DNA of 49,269 nt from JALYUA01 sp038229875 (GCA_038229875.1 JBBROA010000017.1:1-49269); one strand, 5' to 3'; positions 9,848-19,072 are shown, numbered from the stretch's first letter. Notes: a model not told the origin generated them from the sequence alone. Numbers and translations are program-made.

Positions 9848-10758
9848 GCTTCGAGGCGCCGGTTCGCGGCGAAAAGAAACCCCAGGTTCGCGTGCGCCGG
9901 GTTCGGCCGGGTCCGCACGGAGAACCCCCGCGCCTCCAGAAACGGGATGAGCTCCTCGTGGGAATGTGCGGTGATGCCGTCGTGAAATTCCATCGCGATG
10001 TTCCGCACCCGGGAGAGCGCCGCCTCGCTGGCGCCGAACAGGATGTCGTACTCGCCCCCCTCGCAGTCGATCTTCAGGAGATCGCAGACCGTGATGCCGG
10101 AGCGGTCGAACGCGGCGTCCAGGCTGATCGAGGGCACGCGCAGCGCGCCCCCCGTCTCGGCGGTCGCCGTCTGCGCGGTGCGGTGCTGCCCCTCGAGCCC
10201 CGTCTTCGTGTACAGGAGCAGCTCGCCGGGCTTGCCGGCGATCGCCTCGGGAAACGCGGTCACGTTCGAGAGTCCGTTCAGGCGCAGGTTCTCTTCGAGG
10301 AGCGCGAAGGACTCCGGGAGCGGCTCGAACGCGAAGACCCGCGAGCTGGCGCTGCGCCGCGCCACGCAGATCGCAAAGTCACCGGAGCCTGCGCCGATGT
10401 CGACCACCGTCCAGCCGTCCTCGACCGCCACGGCCCCGCGCTCGTAGTCGCGGTCGAGGCACGTCTCCTTGATGATCCAGACGTCCATCCGCCCGCGCAC
10501 CCGGAAGCGGCTGCCGTCGAAGAGCTCCAGGGTGACCGGGCGCCGGACCGGCAGCCCCGCGAAAATCGCGAGCACCGCCGGCCAGTTGCGGATGCGCAGG
10601 AGGAGCGTCGGGATAGAAGACAGGTAGTACCGCCAGCGGGAAAAGAGAAGTGCCCGTTCGCGCTCCGCGAGCGCGAGCGCCTGGGCGGAAGCGGTCAACG
10701 GGAGATCCTCGGGGGAAGACGTCTGGGCCGCTGAATCATGAGCGCGAGCTGATTTCAT
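9844..10758 (-). CDS. FkbM-family SAM-dependent methyltransferase
   Basis: About 304 residues. The Rossmann motif I is clear in VVDIGAGSGDFAI and is followed by VFAFEPLPESFALLEENLRLNGL. The FkbM signature LLKIDCEGGEYDIL comes later, and the end contains IAMEFHDG. Members of the family O-methylate sugars, lipids or polyketides; next to glycosyltransferases the likely substrate is a glycan (inference). I chose the ATG at 10758, which overlaps the end of the GT4 gene by 23 bases. Longer frames run antisense-like through the GT4 coding sequence. No Shine-Dalgarno is visible, so the start is moderately sure. Its stop overlaps the TTG of the fusion gene. Confidence 0.87.
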   Translation of the reverse strand: MKSARAHDSAAQTSSPEDLPLTASAQALALAERERALLFSRWRYYLSSIPTLLLRIRNWPAVLAIFAGLPVRRPVTLELFDGSRFRVRGRMDVWIIKETCLDRDYERGAVAVEDGWTVVDIGAGSGDFAICVARRSASSRVFAFEPLPESFALLEENLRLNGLSNVTAFPEAIAGKPGELLLYTKTGLEGQHRTAQTATAETGGALRVPSISLDAAFDRSGITVCDLLKIDCEGGEYDILFGASEAALSRVRNIAMEFHDGITAHSHEELIPFLEARGFSVRTRPNPAHANLGFLFAANRRLEA

Positions 10759-11935
10759 TGTAACGGAGGAGGTCGGGCGCCGCCTCGCGGGCGTCCACGG
10801 CACGGCGATAGACGTCTTCGTACTCGCCGATCGTTCTCTCGAGCGAGAACCACGCTTGCGCTGCCGGCGCCTTCCCGCGGTAACGGGCCGGCGACTCGAG
10901 CACGGAGAGCAGCGCGGCGGAAAGCGACGCGGGATCATTGGGCCGGGCGAGCTCGCCCATGCCGGTGCGGAGGACGGGCTGCCGCACGCCCGGGATGTCC
11001 GACGCGACCGCGGGAACGCCGCGCAGCATCGCCTCCATCTGAACCATCCCGAAAGACTCGGTGCTGTTCGTCGAAGGCAGCGCGATGACGTCGGCGAGAT
11101 CGAAAAGTCCGTCCATGTCTTCGGGCGCGACCAGCCCCGGCATCAGGACGCCGGAGCCGCGGTCGTCCGCGAGCCGGGCGAGCTCCCGGCCCACGCTCTC
11201 GCCGGGGACGCGGTCCTTCTCACCCGCCAACACCAGCACGGACTCTGGAAATCGTTCCCGCACGGTGGCGAAGGCGCGGAGAAGGTCGGGCAACCCCTTC
11301 TCCGCGGCGAACCTGCCGGCGAACAGGATCACGGGCGCGGTCCGGATTCCCCAGCGCTGCCGGAGCGCGGCCGCGCCCGCCCCGTTTCCGGGTGAAGGAG
11401 AGGGAGGGGGCGGCGCGATCTCGACAAACCGGTCGATCCGCGAAGCGATCGCCGGGACGCTCTCCGCGTAATCGCGCGTCGAGTGGACGATCACGGCCGC
11501 CCGCCGGAGCGCGTAGTTCTGCGAGATCCGGGCGCCGCGCTCGAGAAGACCGCCGAGGAGACCGGGCGGAAGGCGCAGGTCGCAGTGATAGGTGACCACG
11601 AGGGGAGCTCCTCTGCGTCGCGCGAGTTTCGCGAGCGGCACCGCGGGAACGAGCGGCGAGTGGAGATGCAGGACGTCGGCGCCCTGGAGCTCCCGCGCGA
11701 CGATCCCGGGCAGCGCGGCTGAGAACAGCGCTTTTCCGACCCGCGTCGTGACGGGCGCCCGGATGACCCGCACGCCGGCGTCCGTCTCTTCCGCGGCCGA
11801 CGCCGGGGCGTGACGGTGCGTCACGACGGTCACGGCGTGATCGCGCGCGGCGAGCCCGCGCGCCAGCCGCTCCGCATAGACCGAGAGCCCAGACACGTTC
11901 GGCCGGTAGTAGTCGAGAGCCATTACGATCTTCAT
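10736..11935 (-). CDS. GT4-family glycosyltransferase
   Basis: 399 residues with a GT-B fold. The N-terminal acceptor domain starts MKIVMALDYYRPNVSGLSVY, a typical GT4 opening. The donor domain contains VILFAGRFAAEKGLPDLLRA, VLVLAGEKD and the EX7E-type stretch STESFGMVQMEAMLRG. The enzyme is cytoplasmic or membrane-associated and transfers a nucleotide-activated sugar with retention, probably onto a lipid-linked glycan. The ATG at 11935 overlaps the DUF2298 stop as ATGA, so the longer upstream frame is rejected. A cytosolic GT4 among membrane GT39-like proteins suggests that one glycan is started inside the cell and elaborated after flipping (inference). Confidence 0.92.
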   Translation of the reverse strand: MKIVMALDYYRPNVSGLSVYAERLARGLAARDHAVTVVTHRHAPASAAEETDAGVRVIRAPVTTRVGKALFSAALPGIVARELQGADVLHLHSPLVPAVPLAKLARRRGAPLVVTYHCDLRLPPGLLGGLLERGARISQNYALRRAAVIVHSTRDYAESVPAIASRIDRFVEIAPPPPSPSPGNGAGAAALRQRWGIRTAPVILFAGRFAAEKGLPDLLRAFATVRERFPESVLVLAGEKDRVPGESVGRELARLADDRGSGVLMPGLVAPEDMDGLFDLADVIALPSTNSTESFGMVQMEAMLRGVPAVASDIPGVRQPVLRTGMGELARPNDPASLSAALLSVLESPARYRGKAPAAQAWFSLERTIGEYEDVYRRAVDAREAAPDLLRYNEISSRS

Positions 11936-14088
11936 GGACCGGCGTGAACGGAGTAGACGGCTGTCGGGCCCCGCAGCTCCTGCGAGAGAAACGGATACGA
12001 GGCGATCCGGTCCGCGGAGGGATACAGCCGCCGCTCGAGGTCGCCGAGGACGACGTGCGTGACCCGGTAGCGTTTCAGGAAGACCAGCGCGATCTGCTCG
12101 TTGCCCCCCTGGTAGAACGAGCGGACCAGCGAGGCCCGGTCCCCGACCTCCTGGTCGTTGTTGCGCCACAGGCCCTCGTGGTTCGCCCAGCCGAGCACCG
12201 TCGGGATCCCCGTATGGGAGGCAATCCGGGAGTACTCGCTATAGGCGTCGCCCGACGCTTCCAGCACGACGGCGTCCTTCTTCGCGTGCCCCTCGAGCCA
12301 CTGGATGGCGAGGGCATCGCCGCCGGCGCGCTGGAAGAGCGAAGGGAAGGCGTCGAGCGTGAAGCGGCCCTCGTGATTGCGCAACCGCGACAGGAGCGCG
12401 TCGGCCGGGTAGAGGAGGGCGAGGACGATCGCGGCGCCGAGCGCGAGCCGGACGGGCTTGCGGAATCGTCCTTCGGAACGCCAGGCGCGTTCCGCGAGCA
12501 CCGCGGCGGCGATCGCGAGGAGCGGCCACGCCTGGTGGTAGAACTTGAAGACGGTGTTCATCCGCTGCAGCTCCTGTCCGTAGGAGTCGCGGAAGTAGAC
12601 GAACTCGCAGCCCGCGACCATGGCGAGCCCGAGCAGCAAGAGGCAGCCCGCGTAGAGAGACTCGGTGTTGTCGGCGCGCAGGGCCTTCCACGCCAGACCT
12701 CCCGCGAGAAGGACGAGCGGAACGAGGACGAGGAGCGCGGGGGCGCCGGTCGCGAAGGAGGCGGCGAGCGCGGCCGCGCCGGCGAGCGCGCGGCGAAGGT
12801 CGCGGCGGCGCCGTGCCGCCTCGTCCGTCGGCGAGGGGGCGCCGCCGCCCGACATCCCGATCGCCGCGGCGAGGAGGAGAAGACCCCAGAAAAAGAGAAA
12901 CTCGAGAAGTCCCGACCGCAGCGTCGCCTGCCCGAGACCGCGCGAGGGGAGCGCGTAGGACTTCGAGTACGGGAACCACAGGACGAGCGACAGGAGGACG
13001 AGGAAGGCGCCGCGGAGCGCGCCCCAGACCGCGTCCGCCGCCCCGGGGAGGCGGCCGCCGCCGGGCGCCGTTCGAAGGACGGAGACTCCGACGAGCAGGA
13101 TGGCGAGCGCCGGCAGCGTCCAGTTGTTCGCGGCCCTCGCGGTCCCGGCCAGAAACGCGAGCAGAACCGGGGGCCAGACGGCCGCCACGCGGGAGCGCCA
13201 GTCTTTCGACGCCGTCGGGTCGGCCGCCGGCCGGCGCTCGAGCACCCGGTGGCCCGCGGCGAATGCGGCGATGAAGAAGGGAAACGCGAGCAGGTGCGGG
13301 TGGAGGTCCGCCTGGAAAAACGTGAAGAAGGGGAACTCGTTGATCGTGTTTCCGTTTCCGATGACGCGCGACGCGTGCCAGTAGTCGAAGCCCTTTCCAA
13401 ACGGCGCTTTCCACGCGTCGAACGCGCCGGCGAGGTCTCCGGCGAACACCGTCGCCACGCCGGCCCAGATCGCCGCTCGGAGCCGCCCTGCGGACAGCCG
13501 GAAGCCGAGGCACGCGGCGGCCGCAAACGAGTAGCCGGCGAACGTGGCGATCAGGAGGTTGTAGGAGATCGTCGTCGTCACCGAGGACAGCCGCACGAGC
13601 GCCGCCGCGAGCAGGTATCCCCAGTAGTAGTAGTTGATGGTGAGGCCCGCCATCCACGGGTCCGGCGGGGGCATCGCGGGATTCCGGGACAGGGAGTTTA
13701 AGAAGGCGAGGTCCATGAACTTCTCCTGCCCGAGGATCTCCGGCAGGCACGCCCGGATCAGCAGGAAGACTGCCGCCGGGGCCCAGAAGAAGAGAGCTCC
13801 CCGCGTCTCCTCGCGCCCCCAGAGCGGGATCCTGGTGCCGGCGGCGCGCCGCGAGACGAGCCAGGACAGGATCCCGAGCACGGCCGCCGCGGCGATCAGC
13901 CCCCGGCGGTCGAACGGGATCCGGGGGAGGAGCGCGAGAGCCCATGCCCCCCAGGCGGCGAGCGCCAGTCCCGCCGGCCGCGACAGCAGCGCCGCGTCAC
14001 GCCGGTTGCCGAACGCAACCCGCAGCAGGGGCAGGACGGCGAGCCCGAGGAGCTCGACCACGGCGCCCCACCGGGCAATGTCGAGCAT
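11932..14088 (-). CDS. DUF2298 (Chlor_Arch_YYY) polytopic membrane protein
   Basis: 718 residues, very hydrophobic. The family hallmarks are visible: GQEKFMDLAFLNSL, DPWMAGLTINYYYWGY with the triple tyrosine, and NEFPFFTFFQADLHPHLLAFPF, followed by a C-terminal soluble region with TGIPTVLGW and YRVTHVVLG. The same series of motifs is seen in the middle of the 1652-residue fusion, so the two are paralogues. The family's biochemical role is not established. Its habitual company is TIGR03663 and GT39-like proteins, which points to lipid-linked sugar transfer. It starts the minus-strand cluster: AGGGGAA stands just before the ATG at 14088, and the divergent phosphoesterase gene begins 153 bases away. 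Confidence 0.88.
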   Translation of the reverse strand: MLDIARWGAVVELLGLAVLPLLRVAFGNRRDAALLSRPAGLALAAWGAWALALLPRIPFDRRGLIAAAAVLGILSWLVSRRAAGTRIPLWGREETRGALFFWAPAAVFLLIRACLPEILGQEKFMDLAFLNSLSRNPAMPPPDPWMAGLTINYYYWGYLLAAALVRLSSVTTTISYNLLIATFAGYSFAAAACLGFRLSAGRLRAAIWAGVATVFAGDLAGAFDAWKAPFGKGFDYWHASRVIGNGNTINEFPFFTFFQADLHPHLLAFPFFIAAFAAGHRVLERRPAADPTASKDWRSRVAAVWPPVLLAFLAGTARAANNWTLPALAILLVGVSVLRTAPGGGRLPGAADAVWGALRGAFLVLLSLVLWFPYSKSYALPSRGLGQATLRSGLLEFLFFWGLLLLAAAIGMSGGGAPSPTDEAARRRRDLRRALAGAAALAASFATGAPALLVLVPLVLLAGGLAWKALRADNTESLYAGCLLLLGLAMVAGCEFVYFRDSYGQELQRMNTVFKFYHQAWPLLAIAAAVLAERAWRSEGRFRKPVRLALGAAIVLALLYPADALLSRLRNHEGRFTLDAFPSLFQRAGGDALAIQWLEGHAKKDAVVLEASGDAYSEYSRIASHTGIPTVLGWANHEGLWRNNDQEVGDRASLVRSFYQGGNEQIALVFLKRYRVTHVVLGDLERRLYPSADRIASYPFLSQELRGPTAVYSVHAGP

Positions 14089-14241
14089 TTCCCCTGAGTG
14101 TAACCGCTCCCCCGACCGGAGGCCCGGGGGCGGTCAAGTCGCGGGCACGCGAGGCGATAGAGGGACGAAAGAGGCGCGGGGCGCCCTCAAACGCCCGCGG
14201 CCGGAAACCGGGCAGGCAAGACCATTGCACAATGCGCGGCC

Positions 14242-14949
14242 ATGGCTCTCACCGAATATCGAAAGAAGCGGCGGTTCAGCGTCACGTCCGAGCCCTCGGG
14301 CAAGGACAAGCCCGCACCGAAGAAGCGCGCGAAGGCGCTCGGGTACGTCATCCAGAAGCACCGCGCGTCGCAGCTCCACTACGACTTCCGCCTCGAGTGG
14401 AACGGCGTCCTCCTCTCCTGGGCGGTGCCGAAGGGCCCGTCGCTCGACCCGTCCGTGAAGCGGATGGCGATGCCCACGGAGGACCACCCGATCGAGTACG
14501 CGAAGTTCGAAGGCATCATCCCCGACGGCGAGTACGGCGGCGGCACCGTGATGATCTGGGACAACGGAACCTGGATCCCCGAAAGCCCCGACGTCGACGC
14601 CGCTCTGAAGAAGGGCGATCTCAAGTTCACGCTGCAGGGGAAGAAGCTGCACGGCTCCTGGGTCCTCGTTCGCACGCGGCCGCGGGGCGGCGACGGACGG
14701 CCGAGCTGGCTGCTGATCAAGCATCGCGACGAGTTCGCCGGCACGCGAGACATCGCGACCGAGGAGCCGCGTTCGGTGATCTCGAAGCGCATCCTGGTCG
14801 AGATCGCCCGCGACGAGGGCGGGGATCTCGAGAAGGCGGCGACGGGCGATCCGCCCGAGCTCCTCGCGAAGCTCGCGAAGAACCCGAAGCTGCTGACTCC
14901 GCCAAAGCGCGGCGGCCGTAAGTCCGTATGGAAGTCGAACCGCGCGTGA
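14242..14949 (+). CDS. Stand-alone LigD 3'-phosphoesterase domain protein
   Basis: 235 residues covering only the phosphoesterase module of bacterial LigD. The active-site pattern is intact: H40, H46, D48 and R50 in QKHRASQLHYDFRLE, then H82 and Y86 in EDHPIEYAKFEG, matching the spacing of H42/H48/D50/R52/H84/Y88 in Pseudomonas LigD. The enzyme trims 3'-phosphates and 3'-terminal ribonucleotides at broken ends during non-homologous end joining. It is first in a three-gene plus-strand set. Its last 22 bases overlap the ligase gene in another frame, which suggests coupled translation. A lysine-rich N terminus of about 30 residues may help DNA binding. Confidence 0.93.
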   Translation: MALTEYRKKRRFSVTSEPSGKDKPAPKKRAKALGYVIQKHRASQLHYDFRLEWNGVLLSWAVPKGPSLDPSVKRMAMPTEDHPIEYAKFEGIIPDGEYGGGTVMIWDNGTWIPESPDVDAALKKGDLKFTLQGKKLHGSWVLVRTRPRGGDGRPSWLLIKHRDEFAGTRDIATEEPRSVISKRILVEIARDEGGDLEKAATGDPPELLAKLAKNPKLLTPPKRGGRKSVWKSNRA

Positions 14950-15932
14950 CGGCGCGAGCCGCAGCCGCCGCAGGGAAACCCCGGGGGCGCCTTCGCGGCG
15001 ACGGTCGGTCCCCCGCGCGAGTCCCCTTTCGTGCGACGCCGATGCTGGCGACGCTCGTCTCCGAGGCCTTTCACCGCCCCGGATGGGTGTATGAGGAGAA
15101 GTACGACGGCTACCGGATCCTGGCGTACAAGGAGGGTGGCCGCGTCACGCTCCTCTCGCGCAACGCGAAGGACAGGACCGAATCCTTCTCCGAGGTTGCG
15201 CGCGCGATCGCGACTCTTCCGGATGAAGCGATCCTTCTCGACGGCGAGGTCGTCGCGTTCGACCCCAAGCTCGTTTCCCGCTTTCAGCTGCTGCAGCAGG
15301 GCGAGGTCGCTCAGGTGTACGCCGTGTTCGACTGCCTGTACCGCGGCGGCGTCGATCTGCGGGGCGAGCCTCTTCCCGTGAGGCGGGCGGCGCTCGAAGA
15401 GGCGATCGGCCATACCGACCGACTCTTCGCGTCCCGCCGGCTGGTCGCCAACGGATTGAAAGCGTTCGAGGTTGCGAAGAAGAAGGGCTGGGAAGGCCTG
15501 GTCGCGAAAGACCCGGCCGCTCCTTACGTCTCGGGGCGAAGCACCTCCTGGCTGAAGGTGAAGGTCCACCAGGAGGAGGAGCTCGTGATCGGCGGGTACA
15601 CGCCTCCCGCGGGTTCGCGCTCGCACTTCGGCGCCCTGCTGATGGGTGCGTACCGCGGGCGCGATCTGCGCTACGTCGGGAAAGTCGGCACCGGGTACAC
15701 GCAGAAGCTGCTCGCGTCCCTGTACAGCGCGTTCCAGCCGTTGGTGACCGCGAAGTCCCCGTTCGTCGTCCCCCCGCGCGAGAAGGGCGCGGTGTGGCTC
15801 GCGCCAAAGCTCGTGGCCCAGGTCGCGTTCCAGGAATGGACCGCGGACGGCAAGCTCCGTCAGCCGGTCTACCTCGGACTGCGCGACGACAAGAAGCCGG
15901 AAGAGTGCGTGCTTCCGAAGGACATCCGGTGA
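14928..15932 (+). CDS. ATP-dependent DNA ligase (LigD ligase module)
   Basis: 334 residues. The nucleotidyltransferase motif I is EEKYDGYR with K58 as the adenylated lysine. Motifs III-V follow as LLDGEVVAFD, WEGLVAKDP and WLKVKVH, and the C-terminal OB-fold has YVGKVGTGY. It seals nicks at repaired double-strand breaks. The length equals the ligase part of a one-piece LigD plus an Arg/Ala-rich N-terminal extension of about 35 residues. It overlaps the phosphoesterase gene by 22 bases and the polymerase gene by GTGA. No Ku gene is visible in the window, although end joining by this family normally needs it. Confidence 0.93.
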   Translation: MEVEPRVTARAAAAAGKPRGRLRGDGRSPARVPFRATPMLATLVSEAFHRPGWVYEEKYDGYRILAYKEGGRVTLLSRNAKDRTESFSEVARAIATLPDEAILLDGEVVAFDPKLVSRFQLLQQGEVAQVYAVFDCLYRGGVDLRGEPLPVRRAALEEAIGHTDRLFASRRLVANGLKAFEVAKKKGWEGLVAKDPAAPYVSGRSTSWLKVKVHQEEELVIGGYTPPAGSRSHFGALLMGAYRGRDLRYVGKVGTGYTQKLLASLYSAFQPLVTAKSPFVVPPREKGAVWLAPKLVAQVAFQEWTADGKLRQPVYLGLRDDKKPEECVLPKDIR

Positions 15933-16954
15933 GCCCGCGCGCTGAGAAAAACGTGGCGGCTTCGCCTGCCCGGGCACGCGCTGCTGCGAAGCCTGAGGCC
16001 CCGGCACGCGCCGCCGCATCCGGGAAACCGAAAAAGAGCGCTGCGCCAGCGAAGCCGGAGTCCGCGGCCTCTCGCGTGAAACCCGCCGGCCTCCAGATCT
16101 CCAACCCCGACAAGATCTACTGGCCCGACGAGCGCTACACGAAGCTCGACCTGATCCGCTTCTACGACCGGTTTTTCCCCGCGCTGCAGCCGTGGGTGCA
16201 GGACCGCCTGCTCTCTCTGAAGCGATGCCCGAACGGGATCATGGGCAAATGCTTTTTCCAGAAGGAGAAGCCGGAGACGATGCCGGCGGACACTCCCACG
16301 AAGCGCATCGTCCACGAGAACGGGATCCGCAACTACGTCGTCGGCGGAAAGCGCGAGACTCAGCTCGCGCTCGCGAACCTCGGTTGCATCGCTGTCCACG
16401 TGTGGGGCGCGCGGCAGCAGGAGCCCCGCAAGCCGGACTGGGTGTGCTTCGACCTCGACCCGGACTCGGGAAAATTCGCCGACGCGGCGCGCGCGGGGCT
16501 TAAGGTGAAGCAGGCGCTCGACGCCCTCGGCCTGAAGTCGTACCCGAAGACCTCCGGCAAGAAGGGCATGCACATCTTCATCCCGATCGAGGTGGGCCCC
16601 GACGCAGACGAAGCGAAGGAGTTCGCCGAGCTTCTCGGACATCGGCTCTCAGCGGCGTACCCGAAGGAGATGACGATGGAGAATCGGATCGCGGCTCGGA
16701 AAGGCCGCGTGTACCTCGACCCGTTCCGCAACGGCTTCGCGCAGACCGTCGCCGCGCCGTACTCTGTCCGGAAGTTCCCGGGCGCCCCGGTCTCGACGCC
16801 TCTCGCGTGGGACGAAGTCGATCCGAAATTGAACCCGGGCCGCTTTCACATCGGAAACTTCGAAGAGCGGCTGGCGGAAAGCGACCCCTGGAAGCACTTC
16901 TGGAAGTCGCGCCAGAAGCTCCAGCCCGCGCTCGCGGCGCTGCGCGCGCTCTAG
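15929..16954 (+). CDS. LigD polymerase/primase module
   Basis: 341 residues of the archaeo-eukaryotic primase-like polymerase found in LigD. A low-complexity Ala/Lys/Pro N terminus of about 50 residues precedes the domain. Catalytic features include GKCFFQKEKPETMP, the metal-binding DxD in VCFDLDPDS (D175, D177), SGKKGMHIFIP and YLDPFRNG. It fills gaps and adds ribonucleotides at breaks before ligation. The GTG at 15929 overlaps the ligase stop as GTGA, so the longer reading frame that begins inside the ligase gene is rejected. The gene order phosphoesterase, ligase, polymerase repeats the domain order of the single-chain LigD. The 205 bases after it hold no recognisable gene. Confidence 0.93.
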   Translation: MSPRAEKNVAASPARARAAAKPEAPARAAASGKPKKSAAPAKPESAASRVKPAGLQISNPDKIYWPDERYTKLDLIRFYDRFFPALQPWVQDRLLSLKRCPNGIMGKCFFQKEKPETMPADTPTKRIVHENGIRNYVVGGKRETQLALANLGCIAVHVWGARQQEPRKPDWVCFDLDPDSGKFADAARAGLKVKQALDALGLKSYPKTSGKKGMHIFIPIEVGPDADEAKEFAELLGHRLSAAYPKEMTMENRIAARKGRVYLDPFRNGFAQTVAAPYSVRKFPGAPVSTPLAWDEVDPKLNPGRFHIGNFEERLAESDPWKHFWKSRQKLQPALAALRAL

Positions 16955-17159
16955 TTCGAATTCACGGTCGGCGGAGGGTCCACCGGGCGAGACCGCCAGG
17001 GTCGCGCTGCGACCATGCCTGTTCTCTCTTCTCGACGCGGACCGCGTCCCTCTCCGGTCCGGAATTCCGAACGGGTATCGGATCAAGCAGGGAGTCGCGG
17101 CGAATCTGGACTATGCTGCCAGCCAACCCCGCGGCTTTTCCCAAAAAGGAACGTCACCC

Positions 17160-18821
17160 ATGACCAACAAGGTGCCCGGCACGCATGCGCCGTCGGGGCC
17201 GCCCGCGCTGTCGTCCCCCAGGCAAGCTCCGTCGCGACATCCGGCCTCCGGCGCTCATGATTCGGCCCCTGTGGGTTGGATGCTCTCCCGGGCAAAGTCG
17301 AGAACCTCGACCCTGACGCTGTGCTGCGCGGTTTTCCTTCTTACCTGCGCTCTGCCGGCGCATGGGCAGTCGGCGCCCGTCAATCTTTACGCGTATGAGG
17401 GAGGACCCACCCTCGCGGTGCTGAAATTCTCGACCAATATCGAGGATCAGACGTTGCCGAGCGGGTTCCGCGTCTCTCGTACGCCGACGAACGCTTCCTT
17501 TCCGCAGGCGCTGGAAGTCACCAACGTCTACGATCAGCAGACTTTCTTCGATCGTTCGGTGTCCGTGCCGCACGTGTACACATACAAGGTCTGCGCGATT
17601 TATCCCGACACGGCAGAAGACAAGTACTGCGCATCTGCGACCGTGACCATCGCGCCGGTGGGCTCTCCCGGCGGATCCGGATCGATGCCTCAACCTGTGC
17701 CTGCGCAGAGCGGAGCGGTGCGCCCGCCTCCAACTCAGCTGCGGCTCATGCCGCTTTCAGGATCCAGCGTTTCGCTGACGTGGCAGAACCCGGTGCGTGG
17801 GACTTCCATAGAGCTCGTCCGGTCCTATTGGCTGCAATACTGGTACTTCACCGTCCCGGATGGAACGACTCGATGGAGCGATCATGGGTTGTTACCGCAC
17901 ACGGGCTACACGTGGACAGTCTGCGAAGGGACACGTGAGCAGACCGCGAACTGTTCGCAGGTCCCGGGCCTGACCCTCGGAGCGGACCCGGTGATCCAGG
18001 CTGCGCGCACATCACCGACGAGCGTCCGCCTGAAGTTTTTCATCGACAATCCTGTGGGAATCACCAGATTTGTTGTGACGAGAGAGAGCAGTAACGATCC
18101 GTGCCGTCAGCCTTCCATGCTCAACGGAAAGCAGGTCTGTCTGACCGGCCCGTACACGCCAAGCGGTGCGCCTCGCGTCTCGAACGACGTGACGGTCGTC
18201 GATTTGAAAAACGGCTACAACGACTTCTTTGTCGACACGGCCGCTGAGGGGCCAAGTTACTACTATGTGGCGTGCGCAACATGGGGCCTTGACCAAAGCG
18301 ATGCTGTCAAGCAGTGCTCCGGTGTGGCAACGGTCGAAGGGTTGTCGGGCAAGGAGGGACAGACGCGGATGAGTGCCCGTTCGTTTCAGAACAGCGAGAG
18401 GCAGGGCATTCGGATGCCGCGGTCCGCCGCCCCCGGGTTTATTCCCCCGTCGAAGCAGAACGAAACCTTATCGAGGCGGAGTGCTGAGGCTTACAGCCCC
18501 CGGTCTTCCGTTCTCCCGCCGCGTCCCTCGGGAGCACCGGCCGAAGCCGACCCGCACCGTCTGAGCACCGGAGCGCAGGCCGCCCCGGATACTGCGCTTC
18601 TGGAAGGAGCGGAGAATCGCGACGATCCGGATGCTCTTTTCAAGGTTGGTCTCTGGCACTACGAAGGGGGACACACAGTCATCGGCTCCAGCGAGATGCG
18701 GGTTGCATTGGCTCTCGCCCAGAACCAGCACAACACCGCGGTCGCGGCGAGCATCGAGCGGAGACTGAACACGCTCGAACGCTCATCCGAACAGATAAAG
18801 GTGGTCACTCCCTCGCGTTGA
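17160..18821 (+). CDS. Secreted protein with fibronectin-III-like domains, function unknown
   Basis: 553 residues that I cannot assign to a characterised family. A long basic N terminus leads to a hydrophobic segment and an AHGQ-like cleavage site near residues 50-70. Then come repeated units ending in phrases such as YTYKVCAIYPD, YTWTVCEGT and YYYVACATW, which resemble the last strands of fibronectin type III domains, with paired cysteines. The middle is Pro/Ser-rich. The last 70 residues contain DDPDALFKVGLWHYEGG and look like a helical TPR or Sel1-like hairpin. The ATG at 17160 follows AAGGAA by eight bases. The base composition is a little less GC-rich than that of the neighbours. It is probably an exported binding or adhesion protein (inference). 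Confidence 0.72.
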   Translation: MTNKVPGTHAPSGPPALSSPRQAPSRHPASGAHDSAPVGWMLSRAKSRTSTLTLCCAVFLLTCALPAHGQSAPVNLYAYEGGPTLAVLKFSTNIEDQTLPSGFRVSRTPTNASFPQALEVTNVYDQQTFFDRSVSVPHVYTYKVCAIYPDTAEDKYCASATVTIAPVGSPGGSGSMPQPVPAQSGAVRPPPTQLRLMPLSGSSVSLTWQNPVRGTSIELVRSYWLQYWYFTVPDGTTRWSDHGLLPHTGYTWTVCEGTREQTANCSQVPGLTLGADPVIQAARTSPTSVRLKFFIDNPVGITRFVVTRESSNDPCRQPSMLNGKQVCLTGPYTPSGAPRVSNDVTVVDLKNGYNDFFVDTAAEGPSYYYVACATWGLDQSDAVKQCSGVATVEGLSGKEGQTRMSARSFQNSERQGIRMPRSAAPGFIPPSKQNETLSRRSAEAYSPRSSVLPPRPSGAPAEADPHRLSTGAQAAPDTALLEGAENRDDPDALFKVGLWHYEGGHTVIGSSEMRVALALAQNQHNTAVAASIERRLNTLERSSEQIKVVTPSR

Positions 18822-19072
18822 CGTCGAGCCACGGAGACCACAGGAAGCCAGAGGAGCGCCGGGCCGGCTCGCCGCGGCCGCGCGAGGCACGGATCGTCGT
18901 CGTCCGGGGGGTCTTGAGGAGCGAAGACCAAAGCGGACCACTGGTTCCGTGTGCTCTCTCCCCCGGAGCGTTTGAGCGCGCTTTTTGACGCGCGTAAACT
19001 ACCCGGCTCCCGATTTCCTTACAACGACGGGGCGCCGGAAAAGCGGCCGCAACTGCTGATAGCGTATTTGGC

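Noticed and set aside
14089..14241. Divergent promoter between the DUF2298 and phosphoesterase genes
   Set aside because: A promoter must exist in or near this gap, but no -10/-35 pair or operator could be picked out with confidence.
14379..16019. 546-codon minus-strand frame through the LigD genes
   Set aside because: It has no recognisable domain and lies opposite three genes with complete catalytic motifs.
18985..19007. GCGCG-T5-CGCGC hairpin as a terminator after the secreted protein gene
   Set aside because: The T run is in the loop rather than after the stem, so it lacks the form of an intrinsic terminator.
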